A stretch of DNA of 64,000 nucleotides from Styela clava (lineage: Eukaryota; Chordata; Ascidiacea; Stolidobranchia; Styelidae): contig NC_135257.1 in the NCBI RefSeq assembly GCF_964204865.1, positions 9,942,151 through 10,006,150 on the forward strand. Reading direction: 5' to 3'. The number at the start of each line of letters is the position of its first letter. Positions within the stretch are counted from its first letter, which is position 1. The notes beneath the pieces are model-generated. The model ran no database searches. It had not been told where the DNA came from and worked only from the letters and a program-made list of their open reading frames with translations. Below, in pieces: positions 27,301 to 46,060 of this stretch. The translations under genes were made by a program, and so were the position numbers.

Positions 27301-30230
27301 ACCTCCCTCAATTGTATTGTTATTTCATAAACGATGTCAGGTCCAATAGCTGAATAACGGTACACAGCGGTGCATACATGCGTAAAAGATTAGGGGTTTG
27401 AAAATTACCATACCGGCGCGAAAATCAACATTTTGAACATGCGCGATCACAGCCCTCCCTGACTTTCCAACTGACGGTACATTATAATAGTTTAGTAATT
27501 GTTAGATTAATTTAAGGCCGGTTTTATCACTGATATGTTAGCATTTTTTTTTTTTTTCCGTGCCTTCGCTTGGCGGGTCACAAATAAAACGCGGTGGGTC
27601 ACTTTGTGACCCGCGGGTCAGTGGTTCGTCATCCCTGATATATGAAATAAGATTTAGTTTTTAAGGACAACTTAATCATGACGTCTAGTCAAATTTGTCT
27701 GGGAGTGGGAATCTTCAACTAGTTTGGGTATTCCAGACTATTGATTATGTAAGCCACATTGTTGAGTTTGGAAGTTAGCCATTCAATTGAGTAGTCGGGA
27801 TAGATCTCATTATAATCCTTCACTTGTTTTATCAGATCAAACTGCGTTATCAGTTTATGCGAAGACAAGCAATCCGTTTTACAAGAAGCTTTCAGAGTTT
27901 TAAAAAATGGTGGAGAATTCTATTTCAGTGATATGTATAGTGACAGAGAACCCACTGAAGAAATGAAAAATAATGAAGTGCTATGGGGTATAATTTCATA
28001 ACGATAATCGTTAATACTAAACCAGAATCCTTTTTGGCGCTTTCCACGTTATATTGCCGAGGGATGAGGGAAACACAACGCTTGCCTAGGGAAACGGCGT
28101 TGAAGATAGAGTGATTTCTAAGTTGGACTGTTTTACGTAAATGTCCATATACTTGAGCATTGCTTTCTCGTTTTTTATATTCTCATCTACACAGGTTTTG
28201 AATATCGTTCTCATATGTGCGATCCGCAGTATGGTAAATGTTTATGAAGATCTTGAATAAGATTCGTCAAGTACTACGACGTTTGAGTGAACTAATTTGC
28301 TGTTTTTAGGGGAAGGAATGGGCGGAGCGTTACCTTGGAGAAGGCTCTTTTCTCTTGCACAGGATATTGGGTTTGAAATACCGAGAACTGTCAGTGCACG
28401 AATTGTAGATGCAATACAACCTGATATAAAGGCTTCAGTAGGTGAGGTTACTGAAATTATGTCACATTAGGATAACCCAGAGACCTCTTGTGCAGCTGCG
28501 GTATGAAAATAGCATACCAACATCGTTACACAGATTTTAGACTTTCATGGTTGTAGAATGTGGCAGCGGTTATGCACAATGAGTTATAATAATAATGATC
28601 ACATAATGAGTTATGTCTACTTTGTTAATTGTGTAAATGAAGTTGCTGCAAAACAATGCCCTTGAAGTTTCCTTAATTTTTCATCTTTTTAGGTGATACC
28701 AAGTTTGTCGCTGTTACATACCGTCTTTTTAAACTTCCCACGAACATTATTCGCGAACCAAAAGATGTTTTGTATAAAGGCGAGATATTTGGACATGAAG
28801 ATGAAATACAGGTTAGACGTTAAAGATGTTATTCCATATGTATTGTTACAATAAGAAAACTTATATGTTTTATCTCATCGACTTGTGATGAACAAGTCTC
28901 TCTCTATACACGAAGTCACTGATATGTAAGGGATCCACTTTATATTGAAGCACCGGAATCTTCCTGGTTTGGTCTTATGTGAAATGGAAAAGTCGATGTA
29001 AAATATTTAATATTGCGATGCTAACATAGTTAAGGTCATGCAGGGATGTCCAATTCGAATATCACGACCTCCGAATGTCGTTTTGAGTCCTTATAAGAAT
29101 GTCGAATATCGCGCACGCATTTTCGCGCCGGTGTCCACATTTTGAATGAAATTGCGCTGCGACAATAAATCAGCGCCGACCCGAAGTACCTATAACACTT
29201 TTTTGATTGAAAATATTTTACAATCATCATCGTTATTTTACATTTGTTTCTTCATAGTGGAGATAGTCTGTGCGGCCAAAGCACTAAATTCTCGTAATTG
29301 TTTTCTATCCTCGGTTCCGAATCGGTACTTACGATCGTGACCGAGCATATTGGGAGATTTTAACAGCATCAAAAATAGCGTTTAAATATTACATTATATA
29401 TGCATATGTATTTCCAGGTGTCGATGGTGATAATATTATTTAATTTAAGTTGGCGGATAAACGTATGAGCAAAGACAAAAGCATCAGAAGCCGACAAGAA
29501 ATATTTAAATCAGCGCCGACTCGAAGAATAAAACATAATTTTCGATCTTTATTGTCAGATGGAAATTTAGCAATCGCGTTCACTTCTTCAATTATTATTT
29601 TATCGTCTCGTTGGCGATGATTGCGTAATAACACCAGCATTTTTCAATAAAAATAAATCGACATATCCCGTGGCCACGGCCCCTTTCTCTTTCCCTGCCC
29701 TTCAATAAAATAAAATTCAAACTCGTTTGCATGGTGGTATTCAATTTGCCACGTTTTAATATTGAAACGCCAACAAATGAAAATAGGAGAATGAATGCAT
29801 TACAATCAAAAAATAAATAAATCACAGATAAACGATGGCTCAGTGGATATAGCCTCCAGTGTTTTGCTCATAACCATCCACCGCATCATCTGCGCACGCA
29901 TTCGAATAACCATTCATGTAATATTGGGCGTGTGTCTTACTGAAGGTTCTGACAATGCAGCTGTAAAGTTTTCATGCCTGAAGTTCAATCCTGGCGTCGT
30001 GGTTAAATTTCAGCACAACTTGCCAAAGTCCCGTCTGTTAGCAATCCTTCACCGCATTTGTAATTACTTTTTTTTTGCAGTTTGACTGCAAGCTGAAACT
30101 TATTCGAGGCATTCCACAAGCGACAGACGGTGACACGACAGCAATTTTACAATCTGCAAGATTTAAAAATGAATTTTCGTTCAGAAAATCTGGGAATTAT
30201 GTGCCGTCATTTGAGGTGAATAAAGAGTAA
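24317..30230 (+). CDS. AS3MT: AS3MT-like arsenite methyltransferase, eight exons
   Basis: Exons: 24317-24383, 24712-24885, 25731-25825, 26603-26739, 27836-27987, 28310-28441, 28693-28811, 30081-30230. All have GT-AG borders, phases join, and the total is 1026 nt (341 residues; human about 375). Order: N-terminal MEVGGEDCTKGSS, VKEYYG, then FFGCGITLPECLAG, SAM-binding SILDLGSGSGRDCYVLAKLV, then TGIDMTDEQ, SNCVISLCEDKQSVLQEAFR, GGEFYFSDMYSDR and a C-terminal AILQSARFKNEF. The family makes methylated arsenicals from As(III) with SAM and thiols. Cysteines matching human C32, C61 and C156 are present, but the C206 position reads EGMGGALPW instead of ECLGGALYW, so that cysteine is glycine. The usual Cys-rich C-terminal tail is also absent. 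Introns 2 and 4 hold hAT insertions. It may be a paralogue with altered activity. Confidence 0.95.
25086..25522. mobile_element. hAT MITE in AS3MT intron 2
   Basis: Ends CATCGGTTCCCAAA and TTTGGGAACCGCTG are inverted repeats with one mismatch over 14 bp; the flanking octamers GCCTACGC and CCCTACGG share CCTACG. Subterminal GTGCGGC and GGCGCCGCAC motifs are present. It is 437 bp without coding content, between AS3MT exons 2 and 3. Confidence 0.85.
26773..27637. mobile_element. hAT element in AS3MT intron 4
   Basis: Left CAGGTATGGCGAACC and right GGTTCGTCATCCCTG are inverted repeats with two mismatches, flanked by exact ATATATGA (26765-26772 and 27638-27645). Subterminal GTGGGTCAC and GACCCGCGGGTC motifs follow. 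About 26930-27530 is related, in inverse orientation, to 16030-16650. It starts 33 bp after the exon 4 donor and carries no transposase frame. Confidence 0.93.
29038..29640. repeat. possible decayed repeat with CAGGGATGTCCAA end
   Basis: CAGGGATGTCCAATTCG at about 29040 looks like a hAT left terminus. The motif AAATCAGCGCCGAC(C/T)CGAAG occurs twice (about 29167 and 29507). No matching right end or target duplication was found. It lies in AS3MT intron 7 (28812-30080), which otherwise holds nothing recognised. Confidence 0.3.
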
Positions 30231-33200
30231 GATTGTTGGACTTAACTACGACCTTCGTTGTGATTCTTCCTTAAGGCGTAATGACCTACTCAGGGGTGAA
30301 TTTTTTTGATTAATGTAAGGTACCGTGCCTCAAAAATTACTTCTAATCTGTTTGTATAGCATGACTAGAATCTATTGGTTCATTTACTCGGATCTGATTG
30401 TTATACCTAATAGATGTGCCATGGCTCCCAGTCCAGCACATGAGAACATTATTTCCAGCGTGATTCAAACTTGCAGATGAATTTGTTGTCCTGAGAAAAG
30501 TATTACTAAGACTATTTGGCTATCAAATAATTGAATAGAGAGCGTCTTCGTACTTTTAGGTTGATGATCCGTTCGTCTTGGCGGCCTCTAGTGATGGAAA
30601 AAGCTGGTGCACGGACATATAATTTTCTCAATATTGTGTATATATGTTGTTCCACTCTTACTGCGTCCTTTGTGTAATAAGTGATGCGGACCGAAAAAAG
30701 TGATGCGAGTTCCGCTTCTTTATGCATTTGAGGTATAAAATATGAGGTATCACTTTTGGCTTGCCATTGTGTGCTATTTAATGTATTGTCACTGATCATT
30801 TACCTAAAAGTTCCAATAAATTTACTAGCTACTACTACTTTAGCCTTTGCCTTATTTTTAGTATAGCTTGCAGAAATGAGAGAGGTGCGATATCTCAATA
30901 CTAGAAGAGAATTTATTTGAGGTCTAGTTTCAAGAGCATTGTTCATTTCTGTTCGCTATGTCATACTGCAATATATCGGTAAACTGTGATTGTGTTTGGA
31001 AATTTTTGCTGGTGCCCTACTACGCTTTTATAGATTTTGATTAGTTACGGAAACATGTAATTCGCGTTGTGGCAAAAAGTTGCAAAGCCCCTGCGGATCT
31101 CGTTACTGTTTTTATCACCCAGTTATCAACCCAAACGAATATTTTCAGAGTCAGAGTCGTCCGCACTTAACGACATAAAAAAGAGACTCGAAACCAAACC
31201 CCAAAATGATCAGTTTTCTAATAGAAGCAATGTTAACTTAAATAAAATAGAGAACGTCAACCGCGTCTAAGCTAGGACCCAAACCCGCCGATTGGTGAGA
31301 TAGGAACTAACCCCATGCGACCCGACGCCGAAAGAGACAGAGGTAAGAAATCGGTTCAAGAAATGTTCAGGCTTGAACAAATAAGTTGCCGTTGCCAGTT
31401 TATTGGCACCCAAAATACGAAAAGGGAGACTGACTAGAACCGTGGTCGCTACAGTAAATATAGATATCGTCTTCTTGCTAATCAAAAGCGAATCGATTAA
31501 TCATGTCGCAAACTTGCTTATCATGTCTTCAGTCACACGTTGTCCACAATGAAGCTTCCAGCTCTTTGATGCTAAAAGTGACAACCATTATTTGTTCCGT
31601 CCCGCTCATTATTCTGGAATTCCTGATGTGGACATTTTCTAACAACTGCAATAAGTTACTTCGTCTTACTCGGTTCATAGGCTACAATATATACATGATA
31701 ATGATACATGACACCCTATAGGCCAGTCGCTTAATATAAGGTTTCTTTTTCCAAACGAAGCCCCCGAATATCAATCAATCAATCATTTATTCGTCGTCAC
31801 AAAAACATCAAATGCACAAAAAATTGGTACAATAAATATAATAATATATAATGATATTTGTGCGACAGGAGTCGCGAGGGACCATATTAGGTCTTCAAGC
31901 AACGACACCTAAAGCGCTGTTACTGGTTCAGTGTAAAAAAATAATTACATTTGCTACAAACATTGACTATGCAATAGTCGTTATGGTGATCATATTTTGA
32001 ATTATTGAAAAAATTCGCAGCAAACGCAACTTTACTAAAATCATATAATAGAGAAAAAGAAAAACAACTCAACTATAAATTTATAAAAAAGGCATATTTG
32101 AATAAATGTATATAAGTTACATAAAAGACAAACGACAAGCGAGGGGAAAATGGTTAGACCAAAGACAAAATTGTAAGTGATTAATTGAATAGAAGTTGGT
32201 AAGCTCTAATAAATCATAAAACGTTGATATGTATATATATATATACAATACGCTCCACAGTAAGTGGGCATAAAATTTATTGGTTCGGTCAATTTTTTTA
32301 CTACTATGGAGAGTTTAAAGTGTGTAATTTCCTTTTCTTATTACTTCGGTCTTATTGCTTTTTCTCTTCCTGGAATAAATATGGTCTTATTCGTCTTATT
32401 TAATTGTGGAGCATCGGTGTGAATTTTGGTCTATTTTAAAGCTCTAAAAATTACCTATCCCCGTATACAATAATACCTTACATTGAAAAGATGCAAAGTG
32501 TGTCATACCGGTGTCACAGATATATTAGTTGCATGCGTGCCATGAATCGGTGAATTTTCTCTGCTCCGACTGAGGGATGGACAATTTCACTTATCGGTAA
32601 AGTCGTATCACAGTAATCCAGGGTTACCTAAACGGTAAATTTTCAGAAACTTCCTGAGCTTTTTACACAATAATCATCATGAACTTTATTACATCGCAAT
32701 CAGTAATTGGAGTAGTATGGTAACATACATATGAAGATACATTAGTTTATGTCCACCGATAGGTGATGTATTGTGCAACATTCTGGAAAGATTGCAATTT
32801 TACCAATTCCACTTTGTTTATATAGTACTGTTCGGTAATTAGTCACACTGAAACTACGGGAAATTTCTGTTTTGGGATAAATTATCGTTTCTATTAAAAT
32901 ACTGGAACAATCCTTTTCAACCTGTCAGCAGTTAAGAAATTGGAATCTTGAAAATGATATTAAGTTTAAAATTTTTCACGTTTTTTCTTTTTATATATAT
33001 AGATTTCATAATTTTACTATTAAACTTTGACACCATTTAGATTTTCTCTCATCAATTTCAGAAAACGAGTATTCAACGATCGTTATTAGAAATGGATGTA
33101 TATAAAATGTATATAGTAAACCAAAGTAATTTTTTCTGATAGGGAATTTAAAAACTTTCATTTGTAATAAGTGTGCCGCGAATTTTTTATTTCGTTGTTA

Positions 33201-34479
33201 GTATGACGCAAGCTGAATTGGGAACGCCTGCGTAATCTAATTAGTACGGTAGTTTACCTGTAGTGGAAGACCAAATCATAATATCATGAACTCCATCAAA
33301 TCTGGAGTCGACCAACACATTGCCTCCCAAAACATTTCTGAAGAATTATGATAAAGCTGTGGGCCACCAGGTCTATTAAAACTAAAAAAAAAATGTGGAT
33401 AGTAATTTGTGAAATCATTGTAAAATGATCGAAGAAATTTGTAATACGTAAGAGGTAATTTGTAATTACGTTTGAACCTAATGCGTTACATTTGTACTGA
33501 TCATTGCCTTCAATTATAAATCAATTTATATTCAACAACAACATATGATGATGAATTAACAAAACATCTCTGAGGTTTTCTAAAACTGTTTAATTAGTTT
33601 TGAATGTTTTTCAAGACTGTTTAATATCTATCACAGGGTAAATATTTATTCTGATATATTTCAACATATTTGATATTGTGAACATCATACTTTTTAATTT
33701 TTTATCTTTGTAAATTGGAATTGTGGCCTAGAAAAAAAATTCCATAATCATTCAGGCTTGTCTGACATTAACATTCACTTGACTTCGACGCAGGCTGTGC
33801 AAAACTTTTTTGCTGCCCGTGGCAAGTTTCTGATAAAGATACCCCTATTCCCATAATTCTGGGACCGAACAAATTATAGTAATTGTTATGCATGAGACTA
33901 AATAAATTAAAGGTCAACTAAGATAGAAACGTTTGTTTTTATTAAATTAATCATCAAACTAAGCAACAAACATTTCCATTTCGGAAAAGCGACGTAACAG
34001 TAGACGTTTTAGTAGCCACATACACAGATTTTCTGGCATGGTTGTTAACCATACCTCGTTTTTGCATGCTATTCGTTTTTCGTTATGTTTCGCAAATTTC
34101 AGTACAAACTCAATGATTATTGCGACTTATTATAGTTTAATTGCTGCTAATCAAAAATTAGTCTAAAACTAGTCTTGACAGACTAGGCTCAACTTTTCTA
34201 CCGGTATTTTTAAATAACAGGGTTGCATATTTTGAATTAAAATGTTTGTTTGAAACATGTAAACCAGTTTAAGGCGAAACCATCATTAAAAGCACCAAAA
34301 ATGTTGCAACTGTAGAATATATGAGTGATTTTTCTGGGGTCAGTGGTCGGGAAAACATCTATTGTTGACTCACCATCACCACAGTCAGTCACTCACATAT
34401 TGTCAGCTTTTAATTCAATAAAAACACATCGAGAAAAACATGTGTAATAACGCAAACTCTACCGCTCGGTTCTGCTGTC
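30231..34479. other. intergenic sequence between AS3MT and YAP, first part
   Basis: No gene is recognised. A minus-strand non-LTR tail begins at about 31771. A 67-codon plus frame at 31067-31270 and GC-richer sequence at 31250-31490 match nothing I know. Two-base repeats of AT occur near 32230-32245. Confidence 0.5.
31771..31930 (-). repeat. non-LTR retrotransposon 3' end, (CAAT)n on plus strand
   Basis: CAATCAATCAATCATTTATT at 31773 is the reverse complement of an AATAAATGATTGATTGATTG tail, so the element reads on the minus strand. GCGACAGGAGTCGCGAGGGA follows within 100 bp. Only the 3' end is identifiable; I propose a CR1/L2-like origin from the tail. Confidence 0.45.
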
Positions 34480-34487
34480 CTCTAGAA

Positions 34488-35058
34488 CAGGGGTGTCAAA
34501 CTCATGGGTATTCGAGGGCAGCATTGCATTTTGGGAATTGTGCAAAGGGCCGCAAACACACTTTGATATATTTTGATAATGTATACTTAAAGCATATTTT
34601 AGATAGGTGTAGTTTGTGACATATATATATATATATGTGAAGTAATTAAACAACCGAATGAAGTTTTTTTATTTTCCTAAATTTCAAATGCCATTTGCAT
34701 ATTATTTTCATGCATTTCACTATTATTGCAATTTACTGTATTTATTACAAAAAATCATAAACTTTACTTTCACAGATTGTTTTGAAGCAGGTTTTTTGCT
34801 GATTTAGCTGTACTTGCTGTAACTGCAACAGTTTCATGGTTCGAAGTTGATCTTTAAATTTAGTCATATTGAATGCTGTTCTTATTCTGATTATGTCTAC
34901 TTCTATTGTATTTTTTCATTATACTGATGGAAAAGTGACGAATTGGACAATGATTTCAAAATTTTGAGAAATAACAATTATTGTTAAGCGTTCAAGAGCC
35001 GCATTGAAATTTCTATGGGGCCACATGCGGCCCGCGGGCCGCAAGTTTGACCCACCTG
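34488..35058. mobile_element. hAT MITE, 571 bp, same family as 11464-12649
   Basis: It begins CAGGGGTGTCAAACTCATGG and ends CGGGCCGCAAGTTTGACCCA CCTG. The flanking octamers CTCTAGAA (34480-34487) and GTCTAGAA (35059-35066) differ only at the first base. TA is central. It contains GCGGCCCGCGGGCCGC near the right end and no coding frame. Confidence 0.9.
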
Positions 35059-35066
35059 GTCTAGAA

Positions 35067-37325
35067 CGTGCTACCTGGGACGACTGCCCCTTTCGCCCCC
35101 TCTAGGCACGCAACTGCCCCGATGTCATCAACTTGATCAGTTTCTGAAGTATTGTAGACTTACTTTTTTCTTTATACTTGAATTGATTCAAGTTTTTATC
35201 GTTTTTTCATTACTTTGCTGAAAACAGCGGGACATGATGGGCAATATTATTCGACGGGTAGAGCTTTCATATTGATTTATATTTACTTGTTTGTGGTAAT
35301 GTTGTTATGTGAAATAAAATTTCAAGGTAAGATGATTTTGCATTTCCATTTCTTTCTTTTTATATATGACTTGCCTTATCTTTTCATCGTTTCTTCACTT
35401 TACCGTTACTATAAATATGAATGCTTGAAAAAAGTTATGCGCAGCGCATCACAATCCACGATGAATTTCATCGGGTTTGCCAACTGACACCAGCTAAAAG
35501 ATATTATTCGAACTCTAGAACTTTAATATTCATTATGGTGTTGGTGTAAATGTTGTTTTGTGAAAAAAATCTCTTTTTAAATTATATGGTGTGGAATTAT
35601 ACCCGCCAACGCTAGTGGCGCAGGACATTGGGGGAGGCGACATTTACATTTGACGATTGGCTTATACTGTTATAGATGTCTTGTTTGTGACGGAAAAGTG
35701 TTGCCGATTTCGATGTCTTTTCGTAAACATGTTTAGTTGCTGGCTACCTATTCACTGACTCTTCTTACAGTCTGATTTCGTTTAAGGTGTTGTGTTGTAG
35801 TGACATAATTTAGCCAGGTGAGGGTTAGAAATGACATAGGCTATGCGAAAATCTGAAAATGGTTACGCCATGCCAAATACCTGACTGCTGACTACCGTAC
35901 CACCGTACGGTACGGTACTGAACTAGAAGTACCGGTACTTGACGTCGTTTAGTGAACTAGCCCTTGATTTTCACTCACATTGGGATTAGTTTAAATATAA
36001 TAACATACGGTACCGTAACATTAGGAATAGCTAAATAATGCTGTAATGTCTGAATGTTATATTTAGTTATCTGTTTATAAATTCTGTCAAAAACACTTGT
36101 CAATCCTTATGCAGAACCACCATAAGATGACGTGTGATAAAAATTTTTTAGAATATCAATCAGGTTCCTGCTGTAAATAAAAAAAATCTCCACTGTGATA
36201 AGCTCTGTGGTTCAGTGGTTGGTGCACATGCACCATGCCAAGCGTTAGGACTACATTGATAGGCTCTAATCCCATGGCAGCATGGCCGATAATTCAGTAA
36301 TTACTGGATTATGGTATGTGCAAGACAAATAGAACGAAGAAATGGGGAGAATATTGAGCCAATATACCCTATTTTAGTTATATCTAGTTTATTATTGAAA
36401 GTGCAAAGTTTATTTTCTTTCAATTCTGAACCTATAATGCTAGTTTATATGAAAATAGTAGCATTCAGAGAATAATTTCAACATTAATATCCAAATGTGA
36501 TGGTTTCCTGACATATATGCCTGTGAGCATGATTTACCAATGCTAATGGTCACTGCTATTATTGTTAAACAAAAGCAAATTTTCTCATGCAAATTAAATA
36601 CAAATGGCTTACCTTTGGTTAATAACCTGGTTTAGAGACAATTGTCAGTACTTAAAGTTACTACTTACCGTACTATCAGTTTTTTTGTTCGAATCGAATT
36701 TGAGGTCTTTTTATGTGACATGAAGGAGTTAAATTTATTATCATTAGAATTATTGCTGTGATATCTTGCAATGGGCAATACATGTGTAAGCAATATTAAG
36801 CAGTGAATAGAGCAATAATCAACCTAAAACATGTATAGGCCTATCCAACATACATAACCGAGGTGCAGTATATACTATCAGCTTTTTGTAGTGGCACATA
36901 TAAGAAATTTTATGTTTATTTTGATGTTTAATTTTAATTTATAGTAAAAACTTATTGCTTTTTCCAAGGTATTTTATGATATATAGCAATAATAGTCTGT
37001 TTAGATGAGATTTTTCTAATGTGCAAAATATACCTTTAGCATTGGACCATTCTCCTATTTTTATTCATATATTGGTTCTGGAACACATTCCAAAACTCAT
37101 GTAATAAAATCCCTATGTTGTTTTCAGCTACAATAGTTCAGAATACAAATACTGAAATAGATGAAACCAAGTTTATCGTTTCACATATCACTACTTCCCT
37201 GGTGAATTCTGAGGCTAAAACAATTTTTTTTTTATCAACATTGAACTCAAGTTCAGTCCAAAGTTGAGAGAATTTTATTCTTCCTAGCTTTTAATAATCC
37301 TAGTTTAAAACAGTTGACTTTTGAT
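35067..37325. other. upstream region of YAP
   Basis: No gene is recognised. A tRNA-like SINE remnant lies at 36195-36300. A poly-CGGTAC-type low-complexity cluster (GTACCACCGTACGGTACGGT) sits at about 35895-35935. An acceptor-like AAAACAG at 37307-37313 suggests that a 5' UTR exon of YAP lies further upstream in this interval; its position is not determined. Confidence 0.45.
36195..36300 (+). repeat. tRNA-derived SINE-like remnant
   Basis: GTGGTTCAGTGGTTGGTGCA resembles a Pol III A box region and GGCTCTAATCCC about 50 bp later resembles a B box (GGTTCRANTCC). The sequence does not fold into a full tRNA, so a SINE or tRNA pseudogene remnant is more likely than a functional gene. Confidence 0.4.
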
Positions 37326-42529
<5,204 letters not shown>

Positions 42530-43460
42530 TACCAGCATACCATGTTTGTTTTGGCTTTTATGTGCCCTCATGTGCCTTGTTTTTATTGAAATATGTTGTT
42601 TTCTATTTTGCATTACATCAATTATCGGGATCTCTGGTTTTATGAAATATTTTTTTCAATCGTTTTGTAACTAGCTTTCAATTGTTGATGTTTGTGACCG
42701 AATTGACTTTTTATTTTATTTTATATTATGTATTGTTTCATGTATTTTTTTGTTTTGTTTTCAGTTTCCAGCATATGTAAATATAGAGTAACCAAATTGA
42801 GGTGCTATGACAGTTGAAATAATAACGACTCAATCCGAAAATTCTCTCTAGCAATGAAATGATCAATGTATATTCCTATATGTTGAGATGCACGGTCTGT
42901 GGATGTGGAAATGTTTTGTGGTTATTCATAGTGTTAATAATATGATTTATATGAGTCTTAGTTTTCTGATACTATTTCAGACTCGCATACTGACTAAATT
43001 ATCATTTAAATTGTTACTCTCGGGTTATTGTTTTATTCCTTAAAACCTCATTATTATTTGGTAACGACATCAAACAATCAAGATATGTTTTGATTTTATT
43101 GACGAGACTCAAGTTTTGGTCATTTCACAGCACCGATGGTATTAGCGCACAAAACTTTTAAATATAATATACCAGTTCATCTCTAATACAGAAGAGCCTG
43201 CATAGTATATAGCAGTGTTTTATTTTTTGTTTCTTGGAGACTTTGCTTTGAAAAATCCTCTAAATAAATGATAAAATATATTAATTTCTGGCTTAAGAGT
43301 GTTGTACATAATTTAATTTTGACCAAACAAACTCATTGTGAACATATTGTAATTTATATCGTTTTTCTGAAATGTTCTTCAGTCATCTGCAGACGACATA
43401 AATAAAAATGTTCTCTATGTGGAAAATGTACTTAACAACTTTCTCTGGTTGGTTTAAGTT
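42530..43460 (+). other. probable YAP 3' untranslated region
   Basis: T-rich sequence directly after the YAP stop. AATAAA signals occur near 43263 and at about 43391, either of which could end the transcript. A 108-codon minus-strand frame at 43464-43790 has no recognised domain and is not called. Confidence 0.45.
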
Positions 43461-45439
43461 TTATTAATCTGGTGGAATATGTGATGAAGATATTTTTGAG
43501 TAGAATGAACTAGATAGATAATGAAAATCGTTGACGATAGTTGTTGATGAATGATTTAAATTATTGCTGTTTTGGATGACATGAGGTGTTGATTTACCCT
43601 GAGAGAAGTCTTTTAATTTTCTCTTTTCAAAATATTGATAGTTGATTAGCCTGGGTGAATAAATCAATTTCTGCTTGAGAGATAGGAGTTGTTTAATGGA
43701 ATGAAAATTATGCGTTTTGTGTTTTGTTTTAAATATTTTCGATACTGAGAATGTATGTGTATAAGCCATATATGGCTTTGAGATGATCAAATATATACTT
43801 GCCTATAATGTGACCTTTTTTTCCTCTGATAACACCTGATTCTTTGTAGCCTTCTTTACATGGACAAAGCATTTTAGCACCCTATGTTATTGGAGAGTAT
43901 ATACGCCTGTATATCGTTGAATACAAATGATGTTATGTTTTTGACACATTTTACTTGATATTTGACTCTTAAATTCATTTTTGTGAACAATTCTCCCTGT
44001 GTTCATTTCAGATTATTTACAGCTATATACGGAAGTTTAGTACAAAAATTTTCAACGTTAATTACAAAAAACGGTTCTGGTTTTATAAAACGTATTAAAA
44101 ATCGTCATATAACATAAATACATATATATTATATATTCTATTATACATTGGTTTTATTTTTGCTTGCCAGCATGTGTTTTTATGAATGTATCATATTATA
44201 TAATCTTCCATCCGAAACGTGCTGTTTAACATCTGTTTATTGCAACTTTATAATGTGGTATGTTTTAGTTATAGGCAGACCAAAATTTTAACCATCCTAG
44301 CACATTTGTGATGAAAGTTATATCACTGGACACATACGGTACTAAAAAGTGTGGGCAACTTATAAATAAACAGCTACACCATGTTAGGACCAGTTTCTAT
44401 ATCAAATCATTGCATGAGGTCTGTGAACGATAGGATAAGAAATTGATTACCGGTACCTTAAAAATGTGTTTTCATGCATTAATTTTATATCATTATTGTG
44501 GTTACCAGTGGTCAGACTGTAAATCGTAACCCATTCTGCTGCAAGAAATGTCAAATGCGGTTTGTAATATAATTTTATTGTATATGGTTGCCCTTTGCAC
44601 TGAGGTCTAAAATCTTGTGTTGTCGGTACTATCACTATATAATATTCTTTTAGTATTTTACATATAGTGCTGGTACCAATGTGCCTTACCGTTTTGTTTT
44701 CTATTGTATTATTTTATTGTTTGCCTTTTTTACTTATTGGATGTGTGCCTTTTTAAATGTACAAGCAGCTCGAAAAGTATTGATGAGCGTGGTTTGTTTA
44801 GCGCATGTACACTTTTACTCTTGTGTTTTATATAATATCAGTGCTATTCAAACTGAATTTTTTAAGGTACATCTTGAATTGAATTACTTTTTTCCTTAAA
44901 TGAAATGCATGAAACTATTTTCCATGGCTTTCTTTTGGTAAAGCAATGTGTATATATTCGTATTTTATTAACATTTTGAATAACTCAAAAATGGATTCTT
45001 TGTACAGGGTGGTCAAAGGCTAAAAAGTATTTTATTTCTAGAAAAGGATTCTTCAGTAACGAAAAAGGAAAAATTGATTAACTTCTGGTACTTATCATTA
45101 GGGCATTTCGAATCGAATAGTAAATTATTTGAATCTGTTCAGACGAAAATTTCGAATCGCCGCCATCTTGTTTTTTTACCTGCCAAAGGTCGGGGTGAAT
45201 TCCCAAATTTTTTATTGAAGCCATATTTTCGCTATGCTATTCTGACATACGACTCTTTTCCTAGTAGTGAATTATTGATCAACTTTTCTTGTGTGTGGAT
45301 CTCAGCAAATTGTCGGAATGATGGATTCTATGTATTCAGTAATTTATGTAATATTTCCCCAAGGTTCTGAAATCCTCAAATATTCGAAAATGCCTAGCCC
45401 TACTAATCATATCGGGGTTCGAGGCCCCTGGGCTATTGT

Positions 45440-45600
45440 CTATCTTGCCTAATGGTATATCCGGCCCTGGTTTGAATCCCATGAGTGATGTGACAATGTG
45501 CAAAAGGAGTTTGCTGGACTCGTCGCAGGGTGGTTCACATAATGGCTGATTGGTTGCGTCTTCTTCCTCCACCAACCACGTTTGTGGAGAAGTACAGCTT
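45440..45600 (+). repeat. tRNA-like SINE remnant
   Basis: CTTGCCTAATGGTATA followed by GGTTTGAATCCCATGAG recalls Pol III A and B boxes, with a shortened spacing. A further B-box-like GGGGTTCGAGGCCCC is at about 45413. No intact tRNA can be folded. Confidence 0.3.
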
Positions 45601-45959
45601 GTGTATGCTCAAGTCAATATTCCTGTGGTTTCGAAGGGTTTATCGCGAATAAGAAGCAATTGCCAAATTTTTTACATCTATTTTTCTTCAACTTATTCAA
45701 CAACAAAAAATCAAATACTACAGCCATTTTAAACAAAACAGGCAAAAAAAAACTTGATTTGAAACATTTGTTTTAATACAATTCATTTCGAACAAATCCC
45801 TAGTCAAGATTCAAATGCAATCTTTTTCTTTACGTGACCAATTTATACTCCTTTTGCTGTCAACAAAGCTAGGAACAATCGTCCACTTCTAGGTAAAAGC
45901 TAATTTAATCTGAATGGTCCGGAATTTTCTCAGATCTGCATTGCCTGCCTAATTTATTA

Positions 45960-46060
45960 TTCCAATATGGGCGAGCGGTCGGGCATGGGATTTGAAACCC
46001 ACCTTATAGCCTGCGCTTTCGACGTTAAGTAAAGAAGAGCTTCAATCACTTCGCAGTCTA
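45960..46060 (-). repeat. tRNA-like SINE remnant
   Basis: On the minus strand GTGGGTTTCAAATCCCATGC resembles a B box arm, with CGAAAGCGCAGGC upstream. It is too degenerate for a functional tRNA. Confidence 0.3.

Noticed and set aside
43464-43790. 108-codon minus frame downstream of YAP
   Set aside because: Composition is like 3' flank sequence and no domain is visible.
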